From Eremomyces bilateralis CBS 781.70 (Eukaryota > Ascomycota > Dothideomycetes > Eremomycetales > Eremomycetaceae): 64,000 nucleotides of DNA. The DNA is taken from the NCBI RefSeq assembly GCF_010015585.1, contig NW_022985105.1, positions 1-64,000 on the forward strand, read 5' to 3'. Positions 47,330 to 57,876 of the stretch are shown piece by piece. Under the pieces are notes generated by a model. It ran no database searches and had not been told where the DNA came from. It saw only the letters and a list, made by a program, of their open reading frames with translations. Each line of letters opens with the position of its first letter. The first letter of the stretch is position 1. Both the position numbers and the translations under genes were made by a program.

Positions 47330-50273
47330 TCACTTGTCCACACTCCCACTCCTCTCGACACCGATACCCCCGCCACCTAGCTCCCGCATACTCCAACTCG
47401 CCTTATGCGGCACCGCCCCCCTCGGCAACGACCCATAACTCAGTCCTCCCGACGCCGACCTCGTCCCCGACGACTCTGACCTCGACACCGATGTACTTCC
47501 ATCACTCCGACTCCTCCGAACCCGAGCAACCGTCAAGCCGCTTGCACCCCCCTCCGAAACCCCTGGTGATCTGGAGCCAGAGCTCCCGCTGTCCACACTA
47601 GCGTCACTGCGCGGACGCGACGCCGCATCCGCCGGCGTCCCATCCCACTCAACCCCCGTATCTATCCGCTCCAGCCGCGGACGCCGGGGTATGGCAATGC
47701 GCTCAGGAGACATATTCGGGCTCACAGACTGTGCCACGCTCGACGGAGCACGTGTGGTTTCGTCCTCATCTGCAGCGGGGTTGACCAGTACCGGATCCGC
47801 ATGGAAGTCCGCTGCAGACAGCGCTCGCTCGCTCCTGATATCCGGGTCCTCATCCTCGATCTTCGCGATCCGACGCACACTGCTGACCCGGAACCCCGTT
47901 ACGGGCGCCACGGTGCTGGTAGTGCTCTCGGACGCGAGACGCGACGCGTTGGGTCGCTTGCGCCAGAACAACAAGCTTTCAACGCTGATGGACGGTGATT
48001 TCTCCTGGGCGTCCTCCTCGGAGGGAGTCGAGCCTGCGCGGGCGAGGTAGGCGAAGTATTTCTCGCGGAGGCGGCGCCAGCGCTGCGGATGGAAGTCCTC
48101 AGTGGGGCGGTCGCGCATGATACTCATCCAGGAGGTGGCGGCGCTGATGGCGATGGCGACGAGGAGGAAGAGGGTGAGGAGGCTGTGAAGGACGATGATG
48201 ACAATGCCGATAGCGGTGGCGGGGATGCGGGGGAGGGCGAAGGGGGTGTGGAAGGTGGCAGCGAGGGCGAGGGTGGCAACCTTGCTGAAGCCGAGGAGGT
48301 AGACGACGAGAGCGTTGAGGCGGCGAGATTCGTAGGGATTGGCGTAGATGATGCCGCAGAAGGCGAGGGTTTCGACGGCGAGGAGTCCGAAGACTTGGAC
48401 CATCGGATGCCCGCTTGCCCCGCCGTACAATGTTGCACGAACGAACTCATAAGCTAACCAGTAGCAGAAGAAGAGCCACTGCGATCGGCGATACCGAGAG
48501 ACGAGCCAACCAAACCTAGTCATGTAGTCGATATCTTCGTGCACCGTTATCCCATCTTCGTTAGGAGTGTATTTAATGACCGGGACACAGAAGTGGATAG
48601 TACCCCTTTCACCCTCAGAATGCGAGACGCTGTCGCGGGAGATAGTCCACCACGGCATGATTTTGAGAACCCTTCCCTTCCCAACGCAGAACACTTCCTT
48701 GCCGAAGGTCCAAGTTCCACGCTTCATGCGATAGTAACCAGCGTATCCTGCAAGAGTGAAGCCGCCAATGAAGAAAAGGAGGAAGACCGTGGTAGAAATG
48801 CCTATGACTGCCGAAGCGCCATGATAGGTGAACTGGAATGTTGTAAGGAATATTATCATGAAGAATCCGATGAACAACGTCCTCAAGACTGCTGCTTGGG
48901 TGTAGAATTGCCAGTTCTTCCTGAAAAAACCAAGTCGATGACCTTTGACGAGATTGACCCGCATCATACCCTCCAGGGTCCATTTGAACAGTGCAACTGA
49001 GCTTCCGATTATAACGACGGCAGTGAGTAGCCAGAGGAACCCGGTCATGAACGCATTCGAGGCTGGGATATTTTCGAAAGAGAGCGTGCCCGCAAATCCA
49101 GAGTAATTTCCAGGTAGCGGTAGCCCAGCGTTAGCGGCTTTGCCATACCGGCTAAACCCGTTTGCCTCAGTCAAAAGGGCTCTCGTCGCCCACATATGAG
49201 TGGAATCGTCCGCGTCTCTTTTGTAGATCTTCCGGAGGTCATATTTGCCGGCAAGATTCTCGATTCGGAAACCAGTTCCTGAGGCACCAACGGCCATGGG
49301 GTTGCCCTTGTCCTCTCCAACTAGACGGTTGATCGAGCTTTGCATCGACTTGGTGAAAATCATTCCACCGGCCCACGCATAGTTGCTCCAGAATGCTACC
49401 AGGACACTGGGCAAGTTCAAAGACAAAGCCCCAGTGTAGTAAATGTGCTGGAAGACGGCAAAGACCACAAGAACAGACATGGAATGCGCATAGTGCTTCC
49501 TCATCTCAGGGACATTGTGGCCATAGATTGCTGTAGCGAAAGAGGAGACGATGGCAATGGTTGCGAAAACCCCCAATAGGGACCCGACTGCGTACGGGTG
49601 AGAGAACGTGGCGCCATTAGTGACCACCGCTGAGATACATCCAATTTCTGACTTCGTGGAGTTGGCAAATATTTGAAAGATGGCTCTGCCTTCGAAATCT
49701 GGAATCGTAAGGGCAATATCTAAGCCACATCAGCGTCATGTTTCCTCATTCCGAAAGTAGATGTCATACCAGGAATATTCGCGATGTCTTCAGGGGCGAC
49801 TAGGATATTCCCTCTGGCCTCGATCGGGATAGACTTGCTGAGAGGGCATGCGCTCCGGATATTGGCACTGCATGGGTTGAAGGGCAGCTGGAAACGGGTT
49901 TCGCCATATGCGGAGACGCCGATGTACACTATGAAGATCAGTTTCCATTGCTGCTCGACGTTGAAGAGATCGACGAACTCATAACCGCCTCCTTCGCCAG
50001 GGTGGTCGACCCTTGCAAATGAAACACCACTGTCATGTTATCCTTGTAAAACGCGGCATCGAACCTGGTCACCTTGACCAATGAGCTGCTGCCCATACAG
50101 TCGCCAAAATCCCCAGTATATAGGGCTGGCTTCCGGCTATCTCGGAGGGGGATCTTTTTGCCGTCAGGGCCCTGGACCGTGATCCATTTCTCTTTGGGGA
50201 CGATCGCCAACGTCTGTTGGAATACGGCGAAGAGGACGAGGAGGAACACGAGGATGCCACGGAAAACCGACAT
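47330..50273 (-). CDS. FLC/TRP-like membrane protein (flavin carrier, Pkd2-like)
   Basis: A fungal TRP-channel-like protein of the FLC/Pkd2 family, linked elsewhere to calcium flux, cell-wall integrity and FAD transport. Three exons on the minus strand, 49979-50273, 49770-49928 and 47330-49719, join to 947 residues. The first 23 residues are a signal peptide (FRGILVFLLVLFAVFQQTLA). The ML-like lumenal domain runs to about 185 and keeps the cysteines of NPCSANIRSACPL and SEIGCISAVVTNGATFSHP. About nine membrane helices follow, from LLGVFATIAIVSSFATAIYG to HSLLTLFLLVAIAISAATSW. The C-terminal 270 residues are cytosolic, Ser/Arg/Asp-rich and disordered. The second donor (A, then GTTCGT at 49978) was chosen because it restores the family's VMxYIxVxAYGE stretch. 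Confidence 0.94.
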
Positions 50274-51563
50274 CTTGGACTCCTGAAGCTTCGAAGGACG
50301 AATTTAGATGCTTGCTAAATCTCCATTTGGCATTGTATGAGAACAAGTCTCAGCCGGAGGGTCGAGGATGGTGGGGATATTTGACCAGAGTTCCCCTTGA
50401 AACTGAAAGTGAATATAAGGGCCGATGGCCGTCGATTGGATTCATCAATAGACGATAAGTGAATTCGAGAATCGACAAAGTGGTATAATGATTGTACCAA
50501 GTGTTTGCGCATTCAAGACTCGTACAATGGGAATTAACACCTTGACCATTCACTCTGGCTTCATCTTTCATTCTCGATGGCAAGAATGCCAGCAACTAAG
50601 GGAAGGTGCTGCACACTGAAAGCCTGGGATTTTCAACTTCTATAGAGACAACAGTAATAAGCAAAGCGACATCACAGCGCAACCTGAACAGCGCGTCGAT
50701 GATATTCTCGACATTTGCCAGCTGTGGACGCATTCGGTGATGGACGACGATTCATGCTGCGAGAGTGACCTCATTCCGCACTTCAGCATTTCTACGGCAC
50801 CCTTCTCCCGCACACCAGCAGGCGAGCGTAACCTAGAATTCAGACCTGCAGCAAACTTAGAGGCTGCTGACACAGTTTCTAAAGTGCTCTTCTGATCCAA
50901 ATCTAGATCTTCTCTAATTAGATCGACCGTGTCTCATAGCTGTACCTTGAAATGATTCATTGACTGAGCCCATCAACGGGACCAGCGAGGATGCGTCATT
51001 GCAGTGACACCTGTGGTCTTGTTGGTAGTCTGCGGATAATCCTTCCTCTTCTAATTACTATTAACAGAAGAGCATGAAGTCTATATAATCTATAGAAACC
51101 GGAAGTTCGACCCATGAGCTGTCTCCTTCTCCGCCCTCCGCAATCGGTTCGTCACCCACGGTTGGAACTTGAACCATTCGTGGGAGTCCCGATCGGCGGT
51201 GGTGGCTTGCTTTAGTGCCGGGATATGCGGGGGCTAGCGACTAGTTACCGAATATCGTACCAAAGTCTAACGCCTAACGGCCACCAATCAAACAGACAGC
51301 AGTTTGCAAGATCGATGACGACGCCACGAGCACCAAGTTATTGAATACAAATATCGGGATTTTGGGGGTATGATTAGAATATACGGTTGCACTACAATGT
51401 CGAGTATTTGGACCTCGCTAACTAGTTCGGAAGACATGCTCTTCTAACACATGTGCGGAATGATTCCTACGAGGAAGTTTGATGAACAGGACGTAGGAGA
51501 GACGGTAGTTCATGCCGGGTCGTGGGTACGGATTGATGTGTGAGACTTGCCGATTTGCAATCG
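50274..51563. other. Intergenic and promoter region of the FLC-type gene
   Basis: About 1.3 kb between two minus-strand genes. A pair of short open frames (50640-50900 and others) shows no family. No repeat or RNA is seen. Confidence 0.5.
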
Positions 51564-52611
51564 CTAAGTGTGGAACACCTTGTGGCCCGGACCGGAAGAT
51601 TGCCCGTTGCTCGCACCCGTAGCACTCTCAAAAGAGCCGTCTCCGTGATGCCAATCCGGATTATCCCAGTTGGGCAGGACATTGGTCAGATGTTCTGGCA
51701 GCTGATCCGGCCAATTTTTTCGAATCACCTGGAGCACTTCATCGTACAGGATGCGATATCCCGAGGGAGATAGGTGAAGACCTGCAACACATGAGCTTGT
51801 CATCAAACCCCGAACCGGAGCGACCATAACTCACCATCATGCAACAACTCCTCCAAGACTGGATTCGGTCCAAATTTTCGGCTGCCAGGTAGTACCGAAC
51901 TTCCAAGCTCCCAACCAGCTTTCAGCATGATTACTGTCCACATGTCCACGACTGGAACGCCCAGTTTCTCACCAAGTTCTCTCGTCGCCTCGGCATACTC
52001 TTTCGTCCGCTCAGCAGTCCGCCGGGGTTGATTGTAGCCTTTGGCTTGATCAACAACCCACTGCATGTACTCGTTGATCGGGGGTGGGGTAATGAGGATT
52101 ATTCGAGCGTTATGGGCCTTCACTTTCGCATGGGTCATTAGATGAGTTAGGTTTTCGAGGTACCGTGGAAGCGGAACGCTTTGATTGAGGTATGAAGTTG
52201 GCCAGCATGAGTCGTTGGCGCCGAAGAAGACGGTCTGCTTTATATGAGCCTTGCGAACAACCAATGAAGAGACTGAATATACCATGAGACGCATTCGGGC
52301 TTCGGTGACGGCTGGGATACAGCGGAGGAGGACTTTGATAGCCATATCTGTGTTGTAACCGCTGCTCCCAGTCAATGCATGCCACTTGAATGACTCAGGA
52401 GGAATTTTTGAAGTACCTTAGGCCGCGATTGACCACGTCCAACTTCCGGATATACGCTAGTGGATGGTCATTCTCTCGTCGTCGGGTCCACGTTGATTTT
52501 CTGACACTAACCATCTTGCAATGCAGCAGCGAATCCGAATCCTCGCTCTTGGGAACTAGCCTGCTGGGTGATAGAATCCCCTAGTAACAAGAAAAGGTCG
52601 TATAGCGGACC
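51564..52611 (-). CDS. SGNH/GDSL-type esterase (IAH1-like), 5' end unresolved
   Basis: A serine ester hydrolase of the isoamyl-acetate esterase group. Exons on the minus strand: 52512-52611, 52417-52456, 51835-52361 and 51564-51781, all joining in frame. Block I is LYDLFLLLGDSITQQ with the nucleophile Ser, block II NRGLSGYNTD with the oxyanion Gly, block III FFGANDS with Asn, and block V HDGLHLSPSGY with the catalytic Asp and His split over the last intron. The C-terminal tail is Gly/Ser-rich. The first listed exon follows an AG acceptor at 52612-52613 and has no start codon, so a short first exon lies upstream. One option is the ATG at about 52734 with a GTGTTC donor, giving MNCMYRLTRYNFQKL ahead of the core; another is the ATG near 52899, whose phase does not fit. 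Confidence 0.87.
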
Positions 52612-53292
52612 CTAATGGACTTAGATCGCAGACTTGAATATCAAAGGCGCGGAACCATACATATGCATTTTCATCATAAAGAACACCAGTTTCTGGAAAT
52701 TGTAACGCGTCAGACGGTACATACAATTCATGATGTATAATAGCAAATCGCGAGACTTGAGATTTGAGACTTGAGACTTGAGATTTGAGACTTGAGACTT
52801 GAGACTGGGGTCTGGGAACTGGGGACTGAGGATGACTTGGAGTTTTGTGTGTACCTGGGTGTCCCCCTGCTCGCAACATACTGGGCGACAGACGCGTCAT
52901 GATGTCTCCATATGATTTGATCGAATTATAAGTATCGGTGTCTTAATTTTAGGATCTCATGTAAGACAAAAAGTGAATGACGGAAAGGCTCGAGCTCAAA
53001 GAGTTCGAGAAGATACCTTTATACGAGCAGGAGAACTTCATGTTGAAGGGTCACGAGCCGTTTCAGATGCACCGCCTGACCCACCCGGCCGGGGGTCTTC
53101 GGCTGCCCTAAGAATCACGATGCGGAGTTTCATGATAACTTCTAGGACACAACAATCATATTGTGCTTCATGTTTGACGTTTCCTATCACATAGTGTTTG
53201 AATGGAACATGGATCTCCAAACATATGGCTTTCCTTATCAAACTCACTTCTCGAGATACAGACATATGCTGGTACCGCTTAGTCATCCTCCA
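52612..53292. other. Upstream region of the esterase gene
   Basis: About 680 bp between the first sure esterase exon and the Mutator-like element. It should hold the missing first exon and the promoter, and it contains the 7-bp tandem repeat listed separately. Confidence 0.5.
52752..52806. repeat. Heptamer tandem repeat
   Basis: About eight units of 7 bp, alternating GAGACTT and GAGATTT. It lies upstream of the esterase core exons, probably in its leader or first intron. Confidence 0.9.
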
Positions 53293-53798
53293 TATCCATA
53301 AGGGCTGGTGAGATTTCTCCCTCACGCTAATAATGGTGGAAATTAATTGCTCAATTGGGCCTAGCGTGCAATTTCCTTCGTCCTCGCCTAGTTAGGGACA
53401 ACTTCAATTGTCAATAGTTATTCAATTTATTCCTTCTCTTACAGACCTCAGCATGGGGAATATCGCCCCTCCTCCAGGTAGTCTTCACATGTCCTATGAA
53501 GAAGCCTACAATGCTCTCAAGATCTATGGTATGCAGCATGGTTACGGCTTCGTACTCAAACGGAGCAACCCTCACGGTTCTGATATAAAGACGCGATATT
53601 ACTATCAATGTGATCGGTCCGGAAACTATCAGTCAAGAGCAAGGATTCTAAGCACAAGCACACGCATAATAGGGTGTAATTTTAGGCTTGTCATATTCAA
53701 GAACAAAAATGACGACCAGTAGAAGCTAGAGGTGCTACACAAACATCATAACCAACCCCGGTCGCTTAACCCTAGTACGCATAATGTCCAACTAACTA

Positions 53799-54222
53799 AC
53801 GTATTCCACAAGCGAGTGGCCCATACAAGCGAGTGGCCCAGCTCATTTTACTAGTAAATTCGACAAAATTCGATATCAATATCTCAACAACCACTGGATA
53901 ATATAGTCTGAAAACTTAGAGTTAGGTTTTCCTAGCCATTTCTAGCTTACTATTGAAATATTAAAGCCCTAGCTTTTACAGGTATAGAGATACCTACTTC
54001 TTGGCAAGATTTAGAGACCAAATCTCTATACCTTTATAACTATAAAAGATAAAGCTCTAAGATTCTAATAATAAGCTAGAAATCGATAGGAAACCCTAAT
54101 TCTAAGTTTTCAGACTATATTACCCAGTGGTTGTTGAGATATTGATATCGAATTTTGTCGAATTTACTAGTAAAATGAGCTGGGCCACTCGCTTGTATGG
54201 GCCACTCGCTTGTGGAATACGT
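53799..54222. mobile_element. Palindromic MITE nested in the MULE
   Basis: A 424-bp element with TA duplications (53797-53798 and 54223-54224). Its two arms, 53799-53949 and 54072-54222, are inverted repeats of 151 bp with only a handful of mismatches. Each arm begins ACGTATTCCACAAGCGAGT and carries two tandem copies of ACAAGCGAGTGGCCC. The 122-bp AT-rich middle codes for nothing. TA duplication and non-coding structure fit a Tc1/mariner-mobilised (Stowaway-like) MITE. It interrupts the MULE transposase, so it arrived later. Confidence 0.93.
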
Positions 54223-55854
54223 TATCGTAAGCGTATATTAGTAACCATAGAAAGATATAATTAAATCAATGACACATGCTAGGGTACGGCCGATGCAGAT
54301 AATGGCTACTATTCAAAAGGAGGATCCGAACACGCTAGTATCTGCTACCGATATTCGCGGCGAGAGGAAGGCAATTAGAGAGAAGTACTTAAATGGGAGG
54401 AGTGTTATGGTCTCAGGCCTGTGGCCTGAGCCCTTGGGTGTGGCTGGTGGATTGCATAGGGATTATCAGAAAAGCAAACATAGTTACACTGCATTAGGGC
54501 AGCAGAGGGGAGAGTCGCTACTTCACGCACAAAGGCGCCAGGAGATTCTCTCTTTCCCTCTCTCTTCAGTTTAGATTAATGGAACTTGGTAATCGCAGAT
54601 CTTGCGCATCCAAACCGTGTCAAGGAGTCCGATTAAGACATTATTAGATGGCCTGTCTACGCCGAAATAGGTCTTTACTATTAAGAAGGATGCGGATAAT
54701 CACGTATAAAGTCTCTTCTTTGCCCACCAGAAGCAGAGAATTGCTAAGCACCGGGCTCAATTTATGAAACGTTAGAGTCAGGTATGCTCCCCGCTAATAG
54801 CCTAAGAGGCGTTTCTAGAAGGCTTCCGGGAATGCCTCTTATAATTCTTTTATGGAACTGACTGGAATAGCTTGTCTACGCAAAGAGTCTATATACATTT
54901 AAGCTAAAGTGGAACGAGTTACTCAAAGACTATGTCGACCAGCGAGAACTTTGCCAATACTTACGTGACAATTAATGGCATATACGTACCGAGTGGGCAG
55001 CTGCTTAGACGTCTCAGCATCGACACTATAATATAATCATAACCTCTCCTGGTGAAGGAATGCATAAGGTATTGAAGGACTACCTTATGGCTTCAACAGG
55101 CGACTTGCTGCGTGTTGTTAGAAGGATTAAGCAGATAGTTAAGAGCCAATACAATAAGTATAAGAAACAGATTGCTTCTTCTAAACACAGCATTAAATTC
55201 GAGCACAGACTAGAGTCAATGCCATTCCTATCTCCCGGCATTTATAACATCCTTACACCAGCGGCAATTGAACGCATTAAACAATAGGATCTATTACGCC
55301 AGAAGGAGCAAAGACAACGCCGTAGCGGGCGTCCTTGTTCTGGCCTCTTTGAGAAGATAAACGGTCTTCCATGTCATCATACGCTGCGAGATGTAATAAA
55401 TTCTGGATCGACATTACGACCAAATCACCTTTACGACGATCATTGGCGCTATTAACGTGAGCAAGGACGGTCAATAAGCCTCTCTCCAAGGCCATATCAA
55501 TCTATCCTAGAGTCGCTTCCTGCTTAAACAAGAAGTGCACCGAGGAAGAACGAGGCATCAACTCGTCGAGATCCATCAGCTTTTGAACGACGTGTGCCAC
55601 CTTCTATCCCTCAATTTTAGCCTCCTCCTCAACCTCAGGGTCAAACACTTGCTGAGGTCTTACGACACCTAAACACCTCTGTCGCTGTGTTAATTCCTAC
55701 ATCTGCACTAGCTACGAACACTATAACTACTTCTATATCTGTGTCGGTCCCTACACCTACTCCTATATCTTCCCCTACTCTATCTTATTTGTCTTCACCT
55801 GTCTCTGTTACAGTGTCTGTCACTATGGCTTAATCCCCTCTACAGACTGCTTGG

Positions 55855-56241
55855 CAACCTCCGACGTTGGAAGAGTTCTTTACTGACATCGAACGTCGAC
55901 GGCTTCAGCCTCTTCCGCATAACAGCAGTGACTTTGGTACAGTGACCAATTTTTTGGCAGAGACAGGGCAGGAAAGGGACCGGGCAGAACTGATCGAAGC
56001 ACGAAATATGGCTCTCGCTACAAGCGGAGTATATGCTTCCTGCACCCCAACAATGGCATGGAATTATCACTTTGGAGATATGCAAGCTTTCTACGCCGCA
56101 AAATTTGCACAAGTCGATGCTCAAAATCCTCTTTTTGGGTCTGGGGATGTGCGTAGACAGCGTCCTAAGCGTGCTGCAGCAGAGACGGTTTCAAACGCTT
56201 GGAAAGGACTTAGCCCGCGCAAGAGACAGCGACGTCAGTAG
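55855..56241 (+). CDS. Accessory ORF at the 3' end of the MULE
   Basis: An open stretch that encodes WQPPTLEEFFTDIERRRLQP, ARNMALATSGVYASCTPTMA and a basic end (RPKRAAAETVSNAWKGLSPR). It has no ATG at its upstream edge and may be the intact C-terminal exon of the broken transposase rather than a separate gene. The basic tail could bind DNA or direct nuclear entry. Uninterrupted sequence here contrasts with the broken transposase upstream. Confidence 0.4.
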   Translation, partial: QPPTLEEFFTDIERRRLQPLPHNSSDFGTVTNFLAETGQERDRAELIEARNMALATSGVYASCTPTMAWNYHFGDMQAFYAAKFAQVDAQNPLFGSGDVRRQRPKRAAAETVSNAWKGLSPRKRQRRQ

Positions 56242-56427
56242 AAAGAAGATAGGCCTAATAAGGAATACATTGAAACATTGAAGTTCGTTCGCAGAGGAAA
56301 ATGGGAAACTGCGCGCTAGGCCCAGTTGAGCAATTAATTTCCACCATTACTAGCGTGAGGGAGACATCTCATGCAAAGGAGAAATCTCAAATACGAAGGG
56401 AGAAATCTCACCAGCCTATCCATAACC

Positions 56428-57309
56428 TCAACGACGAGTATTAATCGCGTTGTGTGCATCCAACGTGTTAGAAATCTCCTCGAGAGAGTCCCATTCTTCC
56501 CTCGTCCAGTTGTTTGAAGCCCTCATACCCTGAACGCTTCTCCATATCTCGCGGAAGATCGCATCCGACTTGCGCTGCAACTGGGCCCGTCGGGTCTCTT
56601 CGCCCCGCCTCGACCCCCAGATCTCCATGTCCAATTCGTACTTCCGTCTCAACAAATCGGCACATCGCGCGATGCCTTTGGCTTTTGCGGCCGCTGCCTT
56701 TCCATCTTCTTCGTGTCCCGGAGGGTACAGCGGCGGCGGCGGCGGTTGTGCCCGGTTGCCCTCCGCGTTCTGACCGTAAGGCGCGTTGTAAAATGGCTCC
56801 AGATCCGCCCCCGATAACCCGCCTTTCTTCTTCTTCGGTCGGAGTTTGGTTAAGGCTTCAAACATCATGAAGAGCCCGAACGTTCCTAACACTGAAATGG
56901 AGGCCGAAATACCGTGCACAAGGGATATGATGGACGTTCTAATGGTGTCGACTTGGGTTCTTCCGGCCCCTTCAACGACGATACGGCAATCTGAGGCCGG
57001 ACAGGCTTGAGGTGCGTCGCAAATATTCGTCAGAGATATATTTGATCGATATGGTGGACTCGGCGGTTCCTGGTAGTAGGAAGAATAGTTATAATACTGT
57101 TGACCCTCCAGCCCGCTCAAAGGTAATCCGCCGCAAGAATACGGCAGCGTCCAGGCTTCCACGACACTGTTCGTGATCGACGTGTTAACCCGTCCTTGGA
57201 TGGCGACGAGGTTGGCTGGAAAAGGTTCCAGACCCCATCGAGCAGCGGTGATGGATAAAGCGAACAGTGGAGAAATGGAGCTGTGGTTGATGAATTTCCA
57301 AGCTTCCAT
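56428..57309 (-). CDS. Single-pass membrane protein, function unknown (N-terminus uncertain)
   Basis: From the ATG at 57309 the protein has 293 residues. Residues 1-130 look extracellular, with N-glycosylation sequons (NTSITNSV, YYNYSSYY, NISLTN) and four cysteines (YSCGG, NICDAPQACPASDC). A membrane helix follows (IISLVHGISASISVLGTFGLFMMF), then a cytosolic part with KLRPKKKKGG, a Pro run and a charged helix to the end. The frame stays open upstream of 57309 (GIFGATAIV), so an upstream exon with the true start and a signal sequence is likely; I could not place its splice site. The stop codon (56428-56430) is 2 bp from the MULE target duplication, so the 3' untranslated region must now be transposon DNA. 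I do not recognise the family. Confidence 0.65.
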   Translation of the reverse strand: MEAWKFINHSSISPLFALSITAARWGLEPFPANLVAIQGRVNTSITNSVVEAWTLPYSCGGLPLSGLEGQQYYNYSSYYQEPPSPPYRSNISLTNICDAPQACPASDCRIVVEGAGRTQVDTIRTSIISLVHGISASISVLGTFGLFMMFEALTKLRPKKKKGGLSGADLEPFYNAPYGQNAEGNRAQPPPPPLYPPGHEEDGKAAAAKAKGIARCADLLRRKYELDMEIWGSRRGEETRRAQLQRKSDAIFREIWRSVQGMRASNNWTREEWDSLEEISNTLDAHNAINTRR

Positions 57310-57876
57310 CACGATCGCTGTCGCGCCAAAGATGCCTGACCGACAGGAATCCTTTTTTTTAGATTATCGTCGAAATCTTCCCAGGCCTCATGATGCGAGA
57401 AAAGGCCATACAACTACATGGGCGTTTGGAGATTGGGGGCAGTGCTTCGGTGCGAGGATACGAGGCAAGGCTGGAAGCCACCGATGCATTTTCATTTGCT
57501 AACGAATGCAGGTTTTGGCTTTAGATGTGCAGCAAGGCAGTCCACAGCCTTTCGACCGGAAAGCAGAGCAGCTCCAAAAGGCATTGAGACTTATAGTAAG
57601 CGCTACGTAATCTTGGACAGTGATTGATGTCGCCTTGAAACCGACTACGCTGGACAAGATTGCGATGTTGTTGAAGCTACGCCTTTGCTTTCGGTCGTGT
57701 TGTATAGTTTTATTATGGGAAGACTTCACTCGGATTGGGAACACGCGCGGAGTCTAGGCTACGGTGGCCTCGAACTGATCAACGGACGCGAACTGAACGG
57801 AAGAAGCGATTCCGATTGAGATAATTACATTGTAAGTTTCTTGGAACCAAACGGTGTCCTCGATCGAGTTAGTACT
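57310..57876. other. Intergenic, may hold a first exon
   Basis: About 570 bp between two minus-strand genes. An ATG at about 57493 opens a 35-codon frame that could be the missing first exon of the membrane-protein gene. Nothing else is seen. Confidence 0.4.

Larger units (their letters stand above)
53302..56416 (+). mobile_element. Mutator-like (MULE) DNA transposon, decayed inside
   Basis: A 3115-bp element bounded by an exact 9-bp target duplication, TATCCATAA, at 53293-53301 and 56417-56425. Terminal inverted repeats start GGCTGGTGAGATTTCTCCC and continue through AATGGTGGAAATTAATTGCTC; the right arm carries about 38 extra bases of repeated GAGATTTCTCC units. Inside are transposase remnants in order: a FAR1-like zinc-binding start from 53453 (SYEEAYNALKIYGMQHGYGF), NTLVSATDIRGERKAIREKY near 54320, a C-terminal FKHN-type region (SIKFEHRLESMPF near 55190) and a SWIM-like segment (RPCSGLFEKINGLPCHHTL near 55330). 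Several stops and frame changes interrupt the transposase, so it cannot act alone. A 424-bp MITE is nested at 53799-54222. Confidence 0.92.

Noticed and set aside
48089-48457. Acidic Gly-rich plus-strand frame
   Set aside because: Antisense to the membrane-helix part of the FLC-type gene.
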